64,000 nucleotides of DNA from Blastopirellula marina (GTDB lineage: Bacteria > Planctomycetota > Planctomycetia > Pirellulales > Pirellulaceae). Made by a program: the position numbers and the translations under genes. The stretch lies in the NCBI RefSeq assembly GCF_002967715.1, contig NZ_PUIA01000068.1, positions 62,001 through 126,000 on the forward strand, given 5' to 3'. The notes under the pieces were generated by a model. It had not been told where the DNA came from. It did not search any database and worked only from the letters and a program-made list of their open reading frames with translations. Positions 1 to 9,420 of this stretch are shown here, piece by piece. The stretch's first letter is position 1. Each line of letters begins with the position of its first letter.

Positions 1-1382
1 CACCGTTCGCAGGCGATGTTGGAATCGTGAAGGATCGGATTGTGGCAGTCGGAGATCTTAAGAATGCCGCTTCGAAGTTGACGATCAATGTGACGGGAAA
101 GGTTTTATCCCCTGGGTTTATTGATACCCACACGCACGATGACATTGCCGTCCTGGCGAAGCCTGACTGCTTTCCGAAGATTAGTCAGGGCGTTACCACG
201 GTAGTTGTGGGCAATTGTGGGATAAGTGCCGCACCCCTTCGGTTGACTCAGGCACCGCCCGAGCCCTTGAATCTTCTCGGGCCAGAGAACGATTTTGTTT
301 TTGAGTCGTTTCGCAATTACGTCGAAGCGGTTGAGGCATCGCAGCCAGCGGTGAATATTGCTGCATTAGCTGGACATACGTCATTGCGGGTTAAGCATGT
401 TGGGGAGCTATCACGCTCGGCGACTACCCGCGAAACGATCGCCATGCAAAATGAGTTGGAGCAGGCGATGGCCGAGGGCGCTATCGGTCTGAGTACTGGC
501 CTGGCCTATGCGAATGCCTTTTCGGCAACAACAGACGAAGTGACACAGTTGGCCTGTGTCGCTGCTAGATTCGGCGGCATCTACACGACGCACATGCGTG
601 ACGAATTCGATGGGATCATTCAGGCCATTGAAGAGTCCATTACCATTGGATCGGAAGCCAAGTTGCCGATAGTCATTTCCCACCTGAAGTGCGCCGGCCC
701 AAAGAATTGGGGCAGAAGCGGCGAAGTGTTGGCCGCGATCGAATCTAGCCATTATCACGACCGCGTCTATATGGACTGCTATCCCTACTCGGCAGGCTCC
801 AGCAATCTTGACCTGAAGCAGGTCGACGAACAGGTCGATATTCTGATTACGCGCTCCGTGCCTCATCCCGAGCAGGCACCGAAGCTTTTGGCTCAGATCG
901 CCCACGAATGGGGAGTCACGCAGCGGGAAGCTGCCCAGAGGCTTATGCCCGCTGGTGCCGTCTACTTTTCGATCGACGAGCAAGATATGCGGACCATCCT
1001 TCGACATGGTAAAGTGATGATTGGATCAGACGGATTGCCGTGCGATCCTCATCCCCACCCACGACTCTTTGGTACGTTTCCCCGCGTACTTGGCAAATAT
1101 TGTCGCGAAGAAGGACTCTTTCCTCTGCACATAGCGATTCACAAGATGACCGGACTGCCGGCATCGGTATTCCATCTACGTGAACGAGGATTACTCAAAT
1201 CTGGCTACTTTGCCGATCTGGTTGTATTTGATCCCGATGAGATTCGCGACGTGGCCACTTTTGAATCGCCAATTCAGAAGTCTTCAGGGATCGACTACGT
1301 GCTGGTGAATGGGGCGATCACATTTCACCAGGGACATTTGTCGGAAGAACGTGCCGGACGATTCGTCGGGCTTTCTTCATAA
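1..1382 (+). CDS. N-acyl-D-amino-acid deacylase (D-aminoacylase), 5' end outside window
   Basis: Amidohydrolase-superfamily enzyme that would hydrolyse N-acyl-D-amino acids to the free D-amino acid plus a carboxylate. The reading frame is open to the left edge (codons in phase with base 3), and the residues before the GTG at 27 (PFAGDVGIVKDRIVAVGDL) fit the usual N-terminal part of the family, so the GTG is internal and the true start lies upstream. Visible family marks: PGFIDTHTHDD (metal-binding HxH), the GNCG cysteine after GVTTVVVGNCG, HMRDE, SHLKCAG, and IGSDGLPCDPHPHPR near the C terminus. The following genes, ridA and a symporter, are closely spaced and co-oriented, which suggests one operon for uptake and use of D-amino acids or their N-acyl forms. 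Substrate specificity cannot be read from the sequence. Confidence 0.9.
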   Translation, partial: PFAGDVGIVKDRIVAVGDLKNAASKLTINVTGKVLSPGFIDTHTHDDIAVLAKPDCFPKISQGVTTVVVGNCGISAAPLRLTQAPPEPLNLLGPENDFVFESFRNYVEAVEASQPAVNIAALAGHTSLRVKHVGELSRSATTRETIAMQNELEQAMAEGAIGLSTGLAYANAFSATTDEVTQLACVAARFGGIYTTHMRDEFDGIIQAIEESITIGSEAKLPIVISHLKCAGPKNWGRSGEVLAAIESSHYHDRVYMDCYPYSAGSSNLDLKQVDEQVDILITRSVPHPEQAPKLLAQIAHEWGVTQREAAQRLMPAGAVYFSIDEQDMRTILRHGKVMIGSDGLPCDPHPHPRLFGTFPRVLGKYCREEGLFPLHIAIHKMTGLPASVFHLRERGLLKSGYFADLVVFDPDEIRDVATFESPIQKSSGIDYVLVNGAITFHQGHLSEERAGRFVGLSS

Positions 1383-1417
1383 ACTACTTGAACCTACAGA
1401 AACTAAAGGAATAAATC

Positions 1418-1807
1418 ATGAGCATTACTCGATATGGCACCCAAAAGGCCGGCGCGGGAGGTCAATCACTTCCCTTTGCCCGAGCGGTAGAAGCAGACGG
1501 CTGGTTGTATGTTTCAGGCCAGGTTGCCATGAACAATGGTGAGATTATCGACGGAGGTATTATTCCTCAAGCTCATAAGGCGATCGAGAACATGCTCGCC
1601 ATTGTCAGTGAAGCAGGCTATGGCAAGGAAGATATCGTGCGTTGTGGTGTGTGGCTGGACGATCCTCGCGATTTCTGGTCCTTCAATAAGGTTTATGCCG
1701 AATACTTCGGTGGCGAGCATGCTCCAGCTCGTGCGTGTGTTCAAGCTTCGATGATGGTCGACTGCAAAGTCGAAATTGACTGCATCTGCTACCGGAAATC
1801 ATCATGA
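1418..1807 (+). CDS. ridA: RidA family protein (reactive intermediate/imine deaminase)
   Basis: A 129-residue YjgF/YER057c/UK114 protein, the usual family length. RidA enzymes hydrolyse 2-aminoacrylate and related enamine/imine intermediates released by PLP enzymes acting on serine, threonine or D-amino acids. The C-terminal segment PARACVQASMMVDCKVEID contains the Arg that binds the substrate carboxylate in the family. The start ATG at 1418 is preceded by AAGGA. The gene lies 35 bp after the D-aminoacylase gene and overlaps the next gene by 4 bp (ATGA), so translation is probably coupled. Its presence beside a D-amino-acid enzyme fits a role in clearing toxic imines formed during D-amino-acid breakdown; that link is inference. 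Confidence 0.88.
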   Translation: MSITRYGTQKAGAGGQSLPFARAVEADGWLYVSGQVAMNNGEIIDGGIIPQAHKAIENMLAIVSEAGYGKEDIVRCGVWLDDPRDFWSFNKVYAEYFGGEHAPARACVQASMMVDCKVEIDCICYRKSS

Positions 1808-3255
1808 GCCCTGCCCTGTTTCTTGTTGTTTTCCTGCTTTATGTTCTGACTATGATTGGGCTGAGCATCTGGATTTCACGCTGGCAGACTTCAGGGGAAG
1901 ACTTTTTACTGGGGAATCGTTCGATTCCCCTTTTGCTTGTTTTGGGGTCGACCGTTGCCACCATGGTCGGAACCGGATCAAGTATTGGGGCTGTGGGGCA
2001 AGGATATTCCCACGGCTGGCGCGGCGCTATGTTTGGCGTCGGCGGAGGACTGGGAATGTTGCTCTTAGCCAAGCTGTTTGCAGGCGTACGCAGCTACAAC
2101 TTCATGACGATGTCCGAGGAGATTTCGTTCTATTACGGAGCCAATCGTTGGATCAAGGGACTGGTAGCCATATCGATGTTGTTGGCCTCGATTGGTTGGC
2201 TAGGAGCCCATATCCTGGGAGGTAGCTACTATCTTGAGTACGTGGGCAAGATTGATCCCGTGGTGGCCAAAGCCATTCTTGCGTTCGGCTTTGGAACGTA
2301 TGTTGTCATCGGCGGGTATGTGGCGGTCGTCTGGACCGATACGATTCAGGCGATAGTCTTGTTTGCGGGCTTTATCCTCATGGCTTTGTTTGCCGTTTAT
2401 CAAATAGGTGGGCCTGCGGAAGTCAGTAACCTAGAAAACGGCAGCTTCGAGTTTCTCAATGGCGCGCAGCTATTGCCATCCGTTTCGCTGGCCGTTGCCA
2501 TTATGGTTGGTATCTTGGGAACTCCTTCCTATCGTCAGCGTATCTATTCAGCTGATAGTCCTGTCACGGTCAAGAAAAGCTTCTATCTGAGTGGTTTTCT
2601 TTACTTAATGTTTTGTTTCCTTCCGGCCCTGATCGGAATTTGCGTCAATCAACTGAACCCTCAACTGGAAAACCATGACCACGCGTTTCTGTATATGGCC
2701 AACGACCTAATGCCGGCAGCGGTTGGCATGGTGGTCCTCATCGCGGGCCTAAGTGCCACGATGTCCTCGGCGAGTTCCGACGCGATCGCCGCGGTGGCGA
2801 TTCTCTTTCGCGATGTCTACGAAATGTTCATGGGCAAGATGCCGGATAATCGTCAAATGGTGCGAAATTCTCGGTGGGGTCTGGTCGCCATCATGATCGC
2901 TGCTTTCGCGATTACCTTGCCGGCCCAAGACATCATTCGATACATCAAAGACATGATCTCTTTTATCATGAGCGGCCTGGTCGTCTGTACGCTGATGGGA
3001 AAGTATTGGCAACGAGCCACATGGCAAGGTGGAATCGCGGCGATTCTCGGAGGAGGCATTTGCACCGTGCTCTTCAAATTCACCCCTTCCCTGGAAGCCT
3101 ACTGGGGAGGTCCCATTATTCCTTCGTTGATCTGTGCCAGCGTCGCAGGCTTTCTGGTAAGTCTGATCACGCCTGTGAATACGGTGACCGATGCCGAAGC
3201 ACTAACAACCCTTGCCACCGAGCGGCGCAAGATGGAAATGCATGACGAAGTGTGA
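1804..3255 (+). CDS. Sodium:solute symporter (SSF family)
   Basis: A 483-residue polytopic inner-membrane protein of the sodium:solute symporter family, close to the usual 480-550 residues. Family marks include GSTVATMVGTGSSIGAVGQGY in the first third, GGYVAVVWTDTIQAIVLFAG, and the LSATMSSASSDAIAAVAI helix, which carries the serines of the sodium site in SSF proteins. Its start overlaps the ridA stop by 4 bp. Given the deacylase and RidA upstream, the likely cargo is a D-amino acid, an N-acyl amino acid or a related compound; the sequence does not settle this. Confidence 0.88.
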   Translation: MSPALFLVVFLLYVLTMIGLSIWISRWQTSGEDFLLGNRSIPLLLVLGSTVATMVGTGSSIGAVGQGYSHGWRGAMFGVGGGLGMLLLAKLFAGVRSYNFMTMSEEISFYYGANRWIKGLVAISMLLASIGWLGAHILGGSYYLEYVGKIDPVVAKAILAFGFGTYVVIGGYVAVVWTDTIQAIVLFAGFILMALFAVYQIGGPAEVSNLENGSFEFLNGAQLLPSVSLAVAIMVGILGTPSYRQRIYSADSPVTVKKSFYLSGFLYLMFCFLPALIGICVNQLNPQLENHDHAFLYMANDLMPAAVGMVVLIAGLSATMSSASSDAIAAVAILFRDVYEMFMGKMPDNRQMVRNSRWGLVAIMIAAFAITLPAQDIIRYIKDMISFIMSGLVVCTLMGKYWQRATWQGGIAAILGGGICTVLFKFTPSLEAYWGGPIIPSLICASVAGFLVSLITPVNTVTDAEALTTLATERRKMEMHDEV

Positions 3256-3336
3256 TGCGAGCGATGTTGGCAATGTTCGTTCCGCTGCACGAGGACGAAT
3301 ACGCTGCGTTTCCTGAGTTGTTACCTCAGTGCCAAC

Positions 3337-5568
3337 TTATCCGCCAATACCAGCCACCCATGCAGCAATCGCGATGATCCCACAGCAAACCGCGACGCAG
3401 ATAATGAAACCTACAACGTCTAATTTCGACGGCCAGTAGAATTCCAGTTCGCTGCCGGGAAATATCTTGTGACGTTCAATGGACTCGGGGTCTTCCATCG
3501 CCGCCTGGAGGTTCGAGTGGTCTCGCTGAGGATCGGGATCGACTGGCGTATTCATTTTGGCATAGTAGCGATCGAGCGCCTCCTTGGAGTTCCGCCTGGT
3601 GAAAAGGCTAAACAGAATCATGACTAGCATCGGCGCTGCCATCTTCGGCAGTAAACCCAACGTATCGATGGCGGCATTGCTCTTCGACCGGAGTTCGACG
3701 CCAACCAGTTGAAAGAGCAGTAGGTCGAGTTTGAAATTGCCGGAGGCGCGAAGCGTGATGTCCTCTGGGTAACGCATCACCTTCTGCGTCGAATTCTCAT
3801 CCAGTTGTTGCTCCTTAACTACGATTAGCTGAATGCCTTCAATGGGATTACCCTTCTCGTCAATCGGCGAGACGTCACCGCTCCAAAAAATGGGCTGCCC
3901 TCCTGTTCGCGTTACCTCGGTGAGTTGATCGCCAACGGATAGCAATTTGGGGCCCGTTGTCTCCAGTAGAGTGACCTGCTGTTCTAGTCGGGCAATCCTT
4001 GAAGCATCCCCGTCCTCCTTGGCCGTCGCCAACTGCTGTTGTGCTTGCTCCAGTTGGTCGCGCCACAATTCGATATCTAGGTTGCGGCGGGCGATATCAG
4101 ATGGTGCCGCTGCTCGTGTGGTTGTTGTCTCTACGAAGTCATTGGTGATGGTGTAGTGGGCCGCCGTACGTACTCCCGGTACAAACGGCAACACGTTAGG
4201 GGCTATGAAGAACACAATAGCGCAGTAAGCCACAGTGATCCAGGCAGCCGAAGTTGTCGCTCGACGCCAGTACATGCCGATCCAGAATGGGGCGGCAAAC
4301 AGCACCGCAAGCACCCACGTCAACTGCAGTTGCTCGAATACGTCCATCATTAGCAACGAGATCAGCACGGCACCCGCTACGATGACGCTACCGGTGATTC
4401 GGCCCGCGCGAACACATTCATTTTCCGTAGCGTTCTCGTTGATATAGGCGGCATACACATTTCGTACAACCAACCCCGAACCGACGATCATGTAAGCGTC
4501 GACACTGCTCATCAAAGCTGCCAAAAGGCAGGCAACCATCAAGCCGGTTAGGCCAGGGGAAAGCAGTTCTCGCGAAGCGATGCCCCAGGTCTTGTCGGGG
4601 TCGCCTGCCAGTTCAGGGTGCCCCGCAAAGAGTGCTAACGCAATCAATGCGGTAAGCATCCATCCCACGGTGCAAAAGCGTTTGAGAAAATTGCCCACGA
4701 CAAGCCCTACGCGGGCATCCCATTCGCTCTTGGCTGATCCGCCCCCTGTCGCGATAAAGTGCGGCTGCACGACGATCCCCATCAAGTTGATCAGCACGAT
4801 GGCAACGACTCGGTACCAGGGAAACTCGCTCATCGAAGAAGACCCGACCAGTTCGAAGTGCTCTTTGGGGAGTTGCTCGTGCAGAATGCGAAAACCAGCC
4901 AACATGCTATCGCTACTGGGATCGCCGTACTGCTCGACCAAGGCATTCAGGCCAAACGGGATCAGCATGATCGAGAGGAGGATGATGCAGATACCCTGAA
5001 TCAGATCCGTATAATAAGCTGCCCGCAAACCGCCCAAAATCCCGTAAGCCAGCACAACGACCCCGATGATTGGGACCAGAAAGTACTCGATGGGAATCGC
5101 CGTTTCGCCGATCGCAATGGCATTGATATTCGCTAGTGGAGCTGCCACCTTGCCGATGGCGGAAAACAACATCGACCCGTAAACCATGAAGAACAGAAGT
5201 CCAAATGCACAATAGGCTGCTCCCAAAGCTTTCGATTCATATCGCTCCACGAACCAATCACCCAGCGTCAGGTGACGCATTCGCCGATACCAGACGCTTG
5301 TGATCCAATAGAAGGGAGTCACAAACAGCCAGTACATCACGCTCCACATGCCACTCAGGCCCGAGGTAAACGTGGTGCGTCCTGTGTTGACCGGGTCGCT
5401 GGAGCCTGTGCCGGCACCAAATGCAGCGAACGTCTGCAGGATCTTGCCAAAGCCGCGCCCCCCCATGAAGTAGTCTTCTTGACCTTTGATGCTTTTCGAC
5501 GAGATGATGCCAATTACGATCATCACGACGAAGTACCCCAACAACACCACATAGTCAGGCCACGTCAT
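3337..5568 (-). CDS. Sodium:solute symporter family protein with a long C-terminal insertion
   Basis: A 743-residue SSF protein beginning MTWPDYVVLLGYF; this ATG has AAGGA about 10 nt upstream, so I prefer it to the in-frame start 13 codons earlier. The first 460 residues are a normal SSF core (AFGAGTGSSDPVNTGRTT, LGGLRAAYYTDLIQGICI, LLAALMSSVDAYMIVGSGLVV). It then has about 170 extra residues, including a charged, coiled-coil-like segment (LEQAQQQLATAKEDGDASR) and a beta-rich stretch, before two further membrane helices (one near MAAPMLVMILFSLF, one at the C terminus). SSF proteins are normally 480-550 residues. It converges with the symporter on the plus strand and looks like a separate transcription unit. 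Cargo unknown. Confidence 0.8.
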   Translation of the reverse strand: MTWPDYVVLLGYFVVMIVIGIISSKSIKGQEDYFMGGRGFGKILQTFAAFGAGTGSSDPVNTGRTTFTSGLSGMWSVMYWLFVTPFYWITSVWYRRMRHLTLGDWFVERYESKALGAAYCAFGLLFFMVYGSMLFSAIGKVAAPLANINAIAIGETAIPIEYFLVPIIGVVVLAYGILGGLRAAYYTDLIQGICIILLSIMLIPFGLNALVEQYGDPSSDSMLAGFRILHEQLPKEHFELVGSSSMSEFPWYRVVAIVLINLMGIVVQPHFIATGGGSAKSEWDARVGLVVGNFLKRFCTVGWMLTALIALALFAGHPELAGDPDKTWGIASRELLSPGLTGLMVACLLAALMSSVDAYMIVGSGLVVRNVYAAYINENATENECVRAGRITGSVIVAGAVLISLLMMDVFEQLQLTWVLAVLFAAPFWIGMYWRRATTSAAWITVAYCAIVFFIAPNVLPFVPGVRTAAHYTITNDFVETTTTRAAAPSDIARRNLDIELWRDQLEQAQQQLATAKEDGDASRIARLEQQVTLLETTGPKLLSVGDQLTEVTRTGGQPIFWSGDVSPIDEKGNPIEGIQLIVVKEQQLDENSTQKVMRYPEDITLRASGNFKLDLLLFQLVGVELRSKSNAAIDTLGLLPKMAAPMLVMILFSLFTRRNSKEALDRYYAKMNTPVDPDPQRDHSNLQAAMEDPESIERHKIFPGSELEFYWPSKLDVVGFIICVAVCCGIIAIAAWVAGIGG

Positions 5569-6603
5569 GCTACGGTTTCCTTGAATTCGTTGTTTGCACC
5601 TGGTCAATCAGGTACGAAGGCGTCTTAGGCAGGCTGGGAGGGAGATTCGGGATTTCGGCGAGTTCAGGCAGACCCAATTGTTTGCCTGCGAACTTAGGAA
5701 TACGGACGAGATGCCCCCACGATATCGTATGGGGGATGTCACAAACAAGTAGAAGTTTTCGGGCAAGGTGATCGTTGCCACCGAGCACACTCGCTGTAGA
5801 TGCCGGAATGAATTCGATGGGCTTCGTACTGAATCGACCAAAGGCATACAAAACATCACGCTAGAAAAGGCTGGTCGGTTTTTGTTTGTCAACGCTCGAG
5901 AATGACTCGGCTTGACGCAACTAGTTGTCGATCAATTGTCCCGCCGGTCACGCACTGTCGAGACGGAACGCTCGGCGGTGAATATCGTCCGCTGATGACA
6001 GAGGAAAACATAAAGAACTCAGGCTATACGAAACGCTAGAAAGTGGAATCGTTCATGAGCGGCCTGAAACGAACGGTTGGTTCCACCCTGTCAGTCAGCA
6101 AGAGAGCCAAAGGCCCTGATGACCGAAGCCGCCCTGAAAGTCCTAACCTACGCCCTGCGGCGTTAGCCGGGAGAGATTTACGTGGTTGGCCGTTCAACAG
6201 AGCATAAGATTTCCAAAACCAATATCGAGATTGACCTGATTCCATCAAATATGCCTACCTATAAACACTAAAATGCGGCAGGTTCTCGACCAAGAGCCAT
6301 TCTCAGTTCTACAGACAGAGATTAGATATTCCTTAATTTCCGCCCTTGATATCGAATAATCTAGTGCGTTCGCTCTACAACGATGCCGTCAAGAGTTGGT
6401 CTTTCGAATTCCCCAGAATCCGGCTCAGTCCACTTGCTCATCAGAAGTACGAATTCTATTCAGGGCTCAGCACGATCCGTCATTCCGCTCTAGACGTTTG
6501 TTACAGGACTCGCTCTCCTGTGCGTGTTGAAAAAACCACTTAGACCGGGACGTTGCGTCGCCGACCTACCACTTGATCGCGCAAAGAGTACATCCCCCGC
6601 CCT
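5569..6603. other. Intergenic region of about 1 kb, no gene I can support
   Basis: The stretch between the second symporter and the end of the ABC operon has several short open frames on both strands, but none has a convincing start, ribosome site or recognisable product. The one segment that stands out is the small frame at 6055-6207, listed separately. The 5' part (5569-5700) should hold the symporter promoter on the minus strand; I do not see a clear one. Confidence 0.5.
6055..6207 (+). other. 50-codon open frame, possible dispersed repeat
   Basis: An ATG-started frame of 50 codons rich in Arg, Ser and Pro (MSGLKRTVGSTLSVSKRA at the N terminus, LAGRDLRGWPFNRA at the C terminus) with no ribosome site. 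The composition resembles small repeat-associated frames I associate with Pirellulaceae intergenic regions rather than a protein with a fold. I cannot confirm copy number from this window: only one copy is present. It could be a mobile or structured repeat, or chance. Confidence 0.3.
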
Positions 6604-9420
6604 TTAAAAGGTACTGCGTCCTTCCTGCAGTAACACGAGCGGACGCGTCTTTCCGATCGAATACGCTGGCCAAGCGGCGCTGAGCGTTGCCAGGAGTATC
6701 AATCCAACAAGTCCCATGAAAATGGCGTCCCAAGGGATCACAAGATCGGGTTGCATACCTCCAAAGAAACTCATGTACTGGGCGATGCCGCATCCACACC
6801 ACCCGCACATTACGCCAAAGCCAACACTCAGCACACCAGCCACAATTCCAATCAAAAGGCCTTCGGCTAAGACAGCACGGACAATCGTTGAACTGGTTAT
6901 TCCAATGCCTCTGAGCACACCAAATTCCCAACGACGGGCGCGAACCGATGCCAGAAATACATTGAGAACCCCAATGCTGGCAATCAGGGACGCAATCAGT
7001 GGGACCTGACTGACAAGCCAGATCCAACGTTGGGCAGCTCCTCGTGTTCTTTCCCTGATTTGATTGACTGGGATTACACGGATATCAGCTTCTTCAGCTG
7101 GCAACGAGCCATCTTTCTTCGTCTGAAGAATATTCGCATAAAGCTCACTGACCTGCGTCTGAACTTGTTCAGGGTCGACATCCCGCGAAGTGAAGTCAAA
7201 CCAAACATGAGATGCCTGGGGAAGATCAAAGTCTTGAGAGACAGGTTCGAAGTTGGCGAAAACGAGCGCGGCCGCTCGATGCGTTCGTGTCCGGAAACCT
7301 GTCAACTTAGTCTGCCAATGCCATCCCGGTAGTTTGACCGCACCCGCGACTTCATAAGCGACGACTTTCTCCGCGTTCTCTGGTGGAACTAAAGCAAATG
7401 TATCGCCTAGTTTCAGGTCTGTTTCTCGTAGAAAATGATCCGGGACGATGCAACCCCGCCCAGTGACCAGCTTTTCAACGGCTTCCTCAGGCGTACCTTC
7501 GACCCACTCGAAATTCAGAAATGGATCGCTCCCCGAAAATGCTCGCGTGGCATCAATACCAACAATGACAATATTGTCCTGACGTATGATCGAAGCCCGC
7601 TCGGCACTGTTGGTCAGGTCTTCCTGCATCCGAGGTTGCTCGACGACGATTGGAAAACTTCGCTCTGGATTGATACCCGGAATATCTACGACTGCCATCG
7701 ATTCCGAGCGCGCAAGACCGCCCGAATTGAACTGCACGAGGGCATTCGGAGCCCACAGGCCGGGAATGAACCCTTCCAGCATCGTAAAGCCCCAAACCTG
7801 AATCCCAATAAACAGCCCAACGCCGACAGCCAACGAGATCGAAGCCCCGATGGTTCGCCATAAATGGCTGGTTATCTGGCAAGCCAGCAGCTTCGGATCA
7901 ATTCCCAATACCAGAGCCAGGACAGGACTCAACCACCTGTCTACTCCCGCCACAATTGCCGGAGAAATCAGAATAAAGCCGATGGTCATGGCGGCAAAAC
8001 CGATGGTCATCAGAACCGGAATCCCTGCCTCGAAAGGTGGCGGAACAAAGAATGTCAAAATCGGGTTTACGGCAATCAGGAAGAGCCCGACAAGGAACCC
8101 GACCCGAGAAAACGACTTGTCGTCTCCCGTCTCTTCGACCCTGGGAGACATCGCATCGATTGGCTTCACTCGGGTTGCTCCATAGGCAGGGATGAAAGAC
8201 GCGATAAACGCGCCCCCCAGCGTTGCCGCCATGCCCAACAGCAAACTATGCCGCCCCAGCGTAACGCCATGGTCCAGCATTCGCGAAGAAACCATGCCTA
8301 TGACAAACAGGGCGAGATAGCTTGCAGCCAGCCCCGCCAAGAAGCCGATCCCCCCCAGAAACAAACCTTCCAGCGTAATCAATTGAGCAATCTGACCGCG
8401 GGTGAACGAAAGTGATCTCAGAATAGCGTATTGTCGGATACGCTCGTTGACTCCCATGCTCAACGTGCAAAGCACTACCAGAAAAGCGACCAACATTGAG
8501 ACCCCTGTCGCGGCGTACGACTGAAGACGCACGTTGGCAGCCGAGGAACTTTGATCGAGTGCTTCTTCCACCTCGAACGCTTGCTGAAACTGGACAGGCG
8601 TCGCATAGGAGGAAAGCTTTGGTGCCCATCCAAAACGGAACGAGTTGATATCGGCATCTTCCTTCAGAGAGACGGCAATCAGGCTGATTCTTGCAGTTTC
8701 TCCGAGAAGCCGTTCCCCTGTCGAAGTGGTTAGGAAGATCTCCCCCTTGCTTGGCGCGAGAATTGGTAAGGCAGAATCCCCGGCACCTCGAAGTTTCGGG
8801 GCATCCAGAATACCAATCACCTGCAGCTGATGATCTTGATCGTTCTGCTTCAAGATCAGACTGTCACCAACATCGATCCCAAATCGCTCGGCCGTCTCCG
8901 CTCTCACAACAACTTTCGCAACATCCGATTCATCTGTCGACAACCATTCGCCTCGTAGCATCTCGAACGGGGCTTCGGGGGCATCGGTGATCATCAGCAA
9001 TGTGCCCGGCAGGCTACCAGGGCGTCTCATGCTCGGGCCTCCGCCAAACCCACTAGGAGGGCCGTCATTTCCGCGATTACCGCTAGCGCGTGCTGGTCGA
9101 GTGGCCGGCTTCGGTGGAATTACCTCAGCCCGGACTGCCCACATCGGATCTGCATTCGACACAACCGGGTCGTACCGAAGATCGTCCAATACGATCGCAG
9201 GAACGAACTTCTCTTCCTTTTGTTCAATGGGAGCAACAGCCAACGCATAACGTCCCATAGCAAGATTGGCATAGTCGTCGAACGTCTTTTCTAACGCGTC
9301 ATAGCCACTGGCAACCCAAATCACCAGACAGGTTGCTGCTGCCGTGGCAGTAATGGTCAGGGCGACGCGAACGGGAGACTCCCAAAGAAACGACCAGGCA
9401 AGTTGAAAGACCTTGCTCAT
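6604..9420 (-). CDS. ABC transporter permease, MacB/FtsX type with two FtsX modules (third pair)
   Basis: A 938-residue inner-membrane permease, the third of three paralogues here. It has an N-terminal helix (about residues 12-34), a large periplasmic MacB-type core domain, a first FtsX helix bundle containing the MGVNERIRQYAILRSL signature, two more helices, a second periplasmic domain, and a C-terminal FtsX module with RARRWEFGVLRGIGI. This duplicated arrangement resembles LolC/LolE-like and MacB-like permeases that work on envelope substrates by mechanotransmission. A Gly/Arg/Pro-rich loop (about residues 108-140) sits in the first periplasmic domain. The start codon shares one base with the stop of the partner ATPase gene (TAATG), so the two are translationally coupled. 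Last gene of a six-gene operon; substrate unknown. Confidence 0.85.
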   Translation of the reverse strand: MSKVFQLAWSFLWESPVRVALTITATAAATCLVIWVASGYDALEKTFDDYANLAMGRYALAVAPIEQKEEKFVPAIVLDDLRYDPVVSNADPMWAVRAEVIPPKPATRPARASGNRGNDGPPSGFGGGPSMRRPGSLPGTLLMITDAPEAPFEMLRGEWLSTDESDVAKVVVRAETAERFGIDVGDSLILKQNDQDHQLQVIGILDAPKLRGAGDSALPILAPSKGEIFLTTSTGERLLGETARISLIAVSLKEDADINSFRFGWAPKLSSYATPVQFQQAFEVEEALDQSSSAANVRLQSYAATGVSMLVAFLVVLCTLSMGVNERIRQYAILRSLSFTRGQIAQLITLEGLFLGGIGFLAGLAASYLALFVIGMVSSRMLDHGVTLGRHSLLLGMAATLGGAFIASFIPAYGATRVKPIDAMSPRVEETGDDKSFSRVGFLVGLFLIAVNPILTFFVPPPFEAGIPVLMTIGFAAMTIGFILISPAIVAGVDRWLSPVLALVLGIDPKLLACQITSHLWRTIGASISLAVGVGLFIGIQVWGFTMLEGFIPGLWAPNALVQFNSGGLARSESMAVVDIPGINPERSFPIVVEQPRMQEDLTNSAERASIIRQDNIVIVGIDATRAFSGSDPFLNFEWVEGTPEEAVEKLVTGRGCIVPDHFLRETDLKLGDTFALVPPENAEKVVAYEVAGAVKLPGWHWQTKLTGFRTRTHRAAALVFANFEPVSQDFDLPQASHVWFDFTSRDVDPEQVQTQVSELYANILQTKKDGSLPAEEADIRVIPVNQIRERTRGAAQRWIWLVSQVPLIASLIASIGVLNVFLASVRARRWEFGVLRGIGITSSTIVRAVLAEGLLIGIVAGVLSVGFGVMCGWCGCGIAQYMSFFGGMQPDLVIPWDAIFMGLVGLILLATLSAAWPAYSIGKTRPLVLLQEGRSTF

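Noticed and set aside
5608-5892. Minus-strand frames of about 94 codons upstream of the second symporter
   Set aside because: Two overlapping frames of similar length, no ribosome site and no domain; probably the symporter's upstream region.
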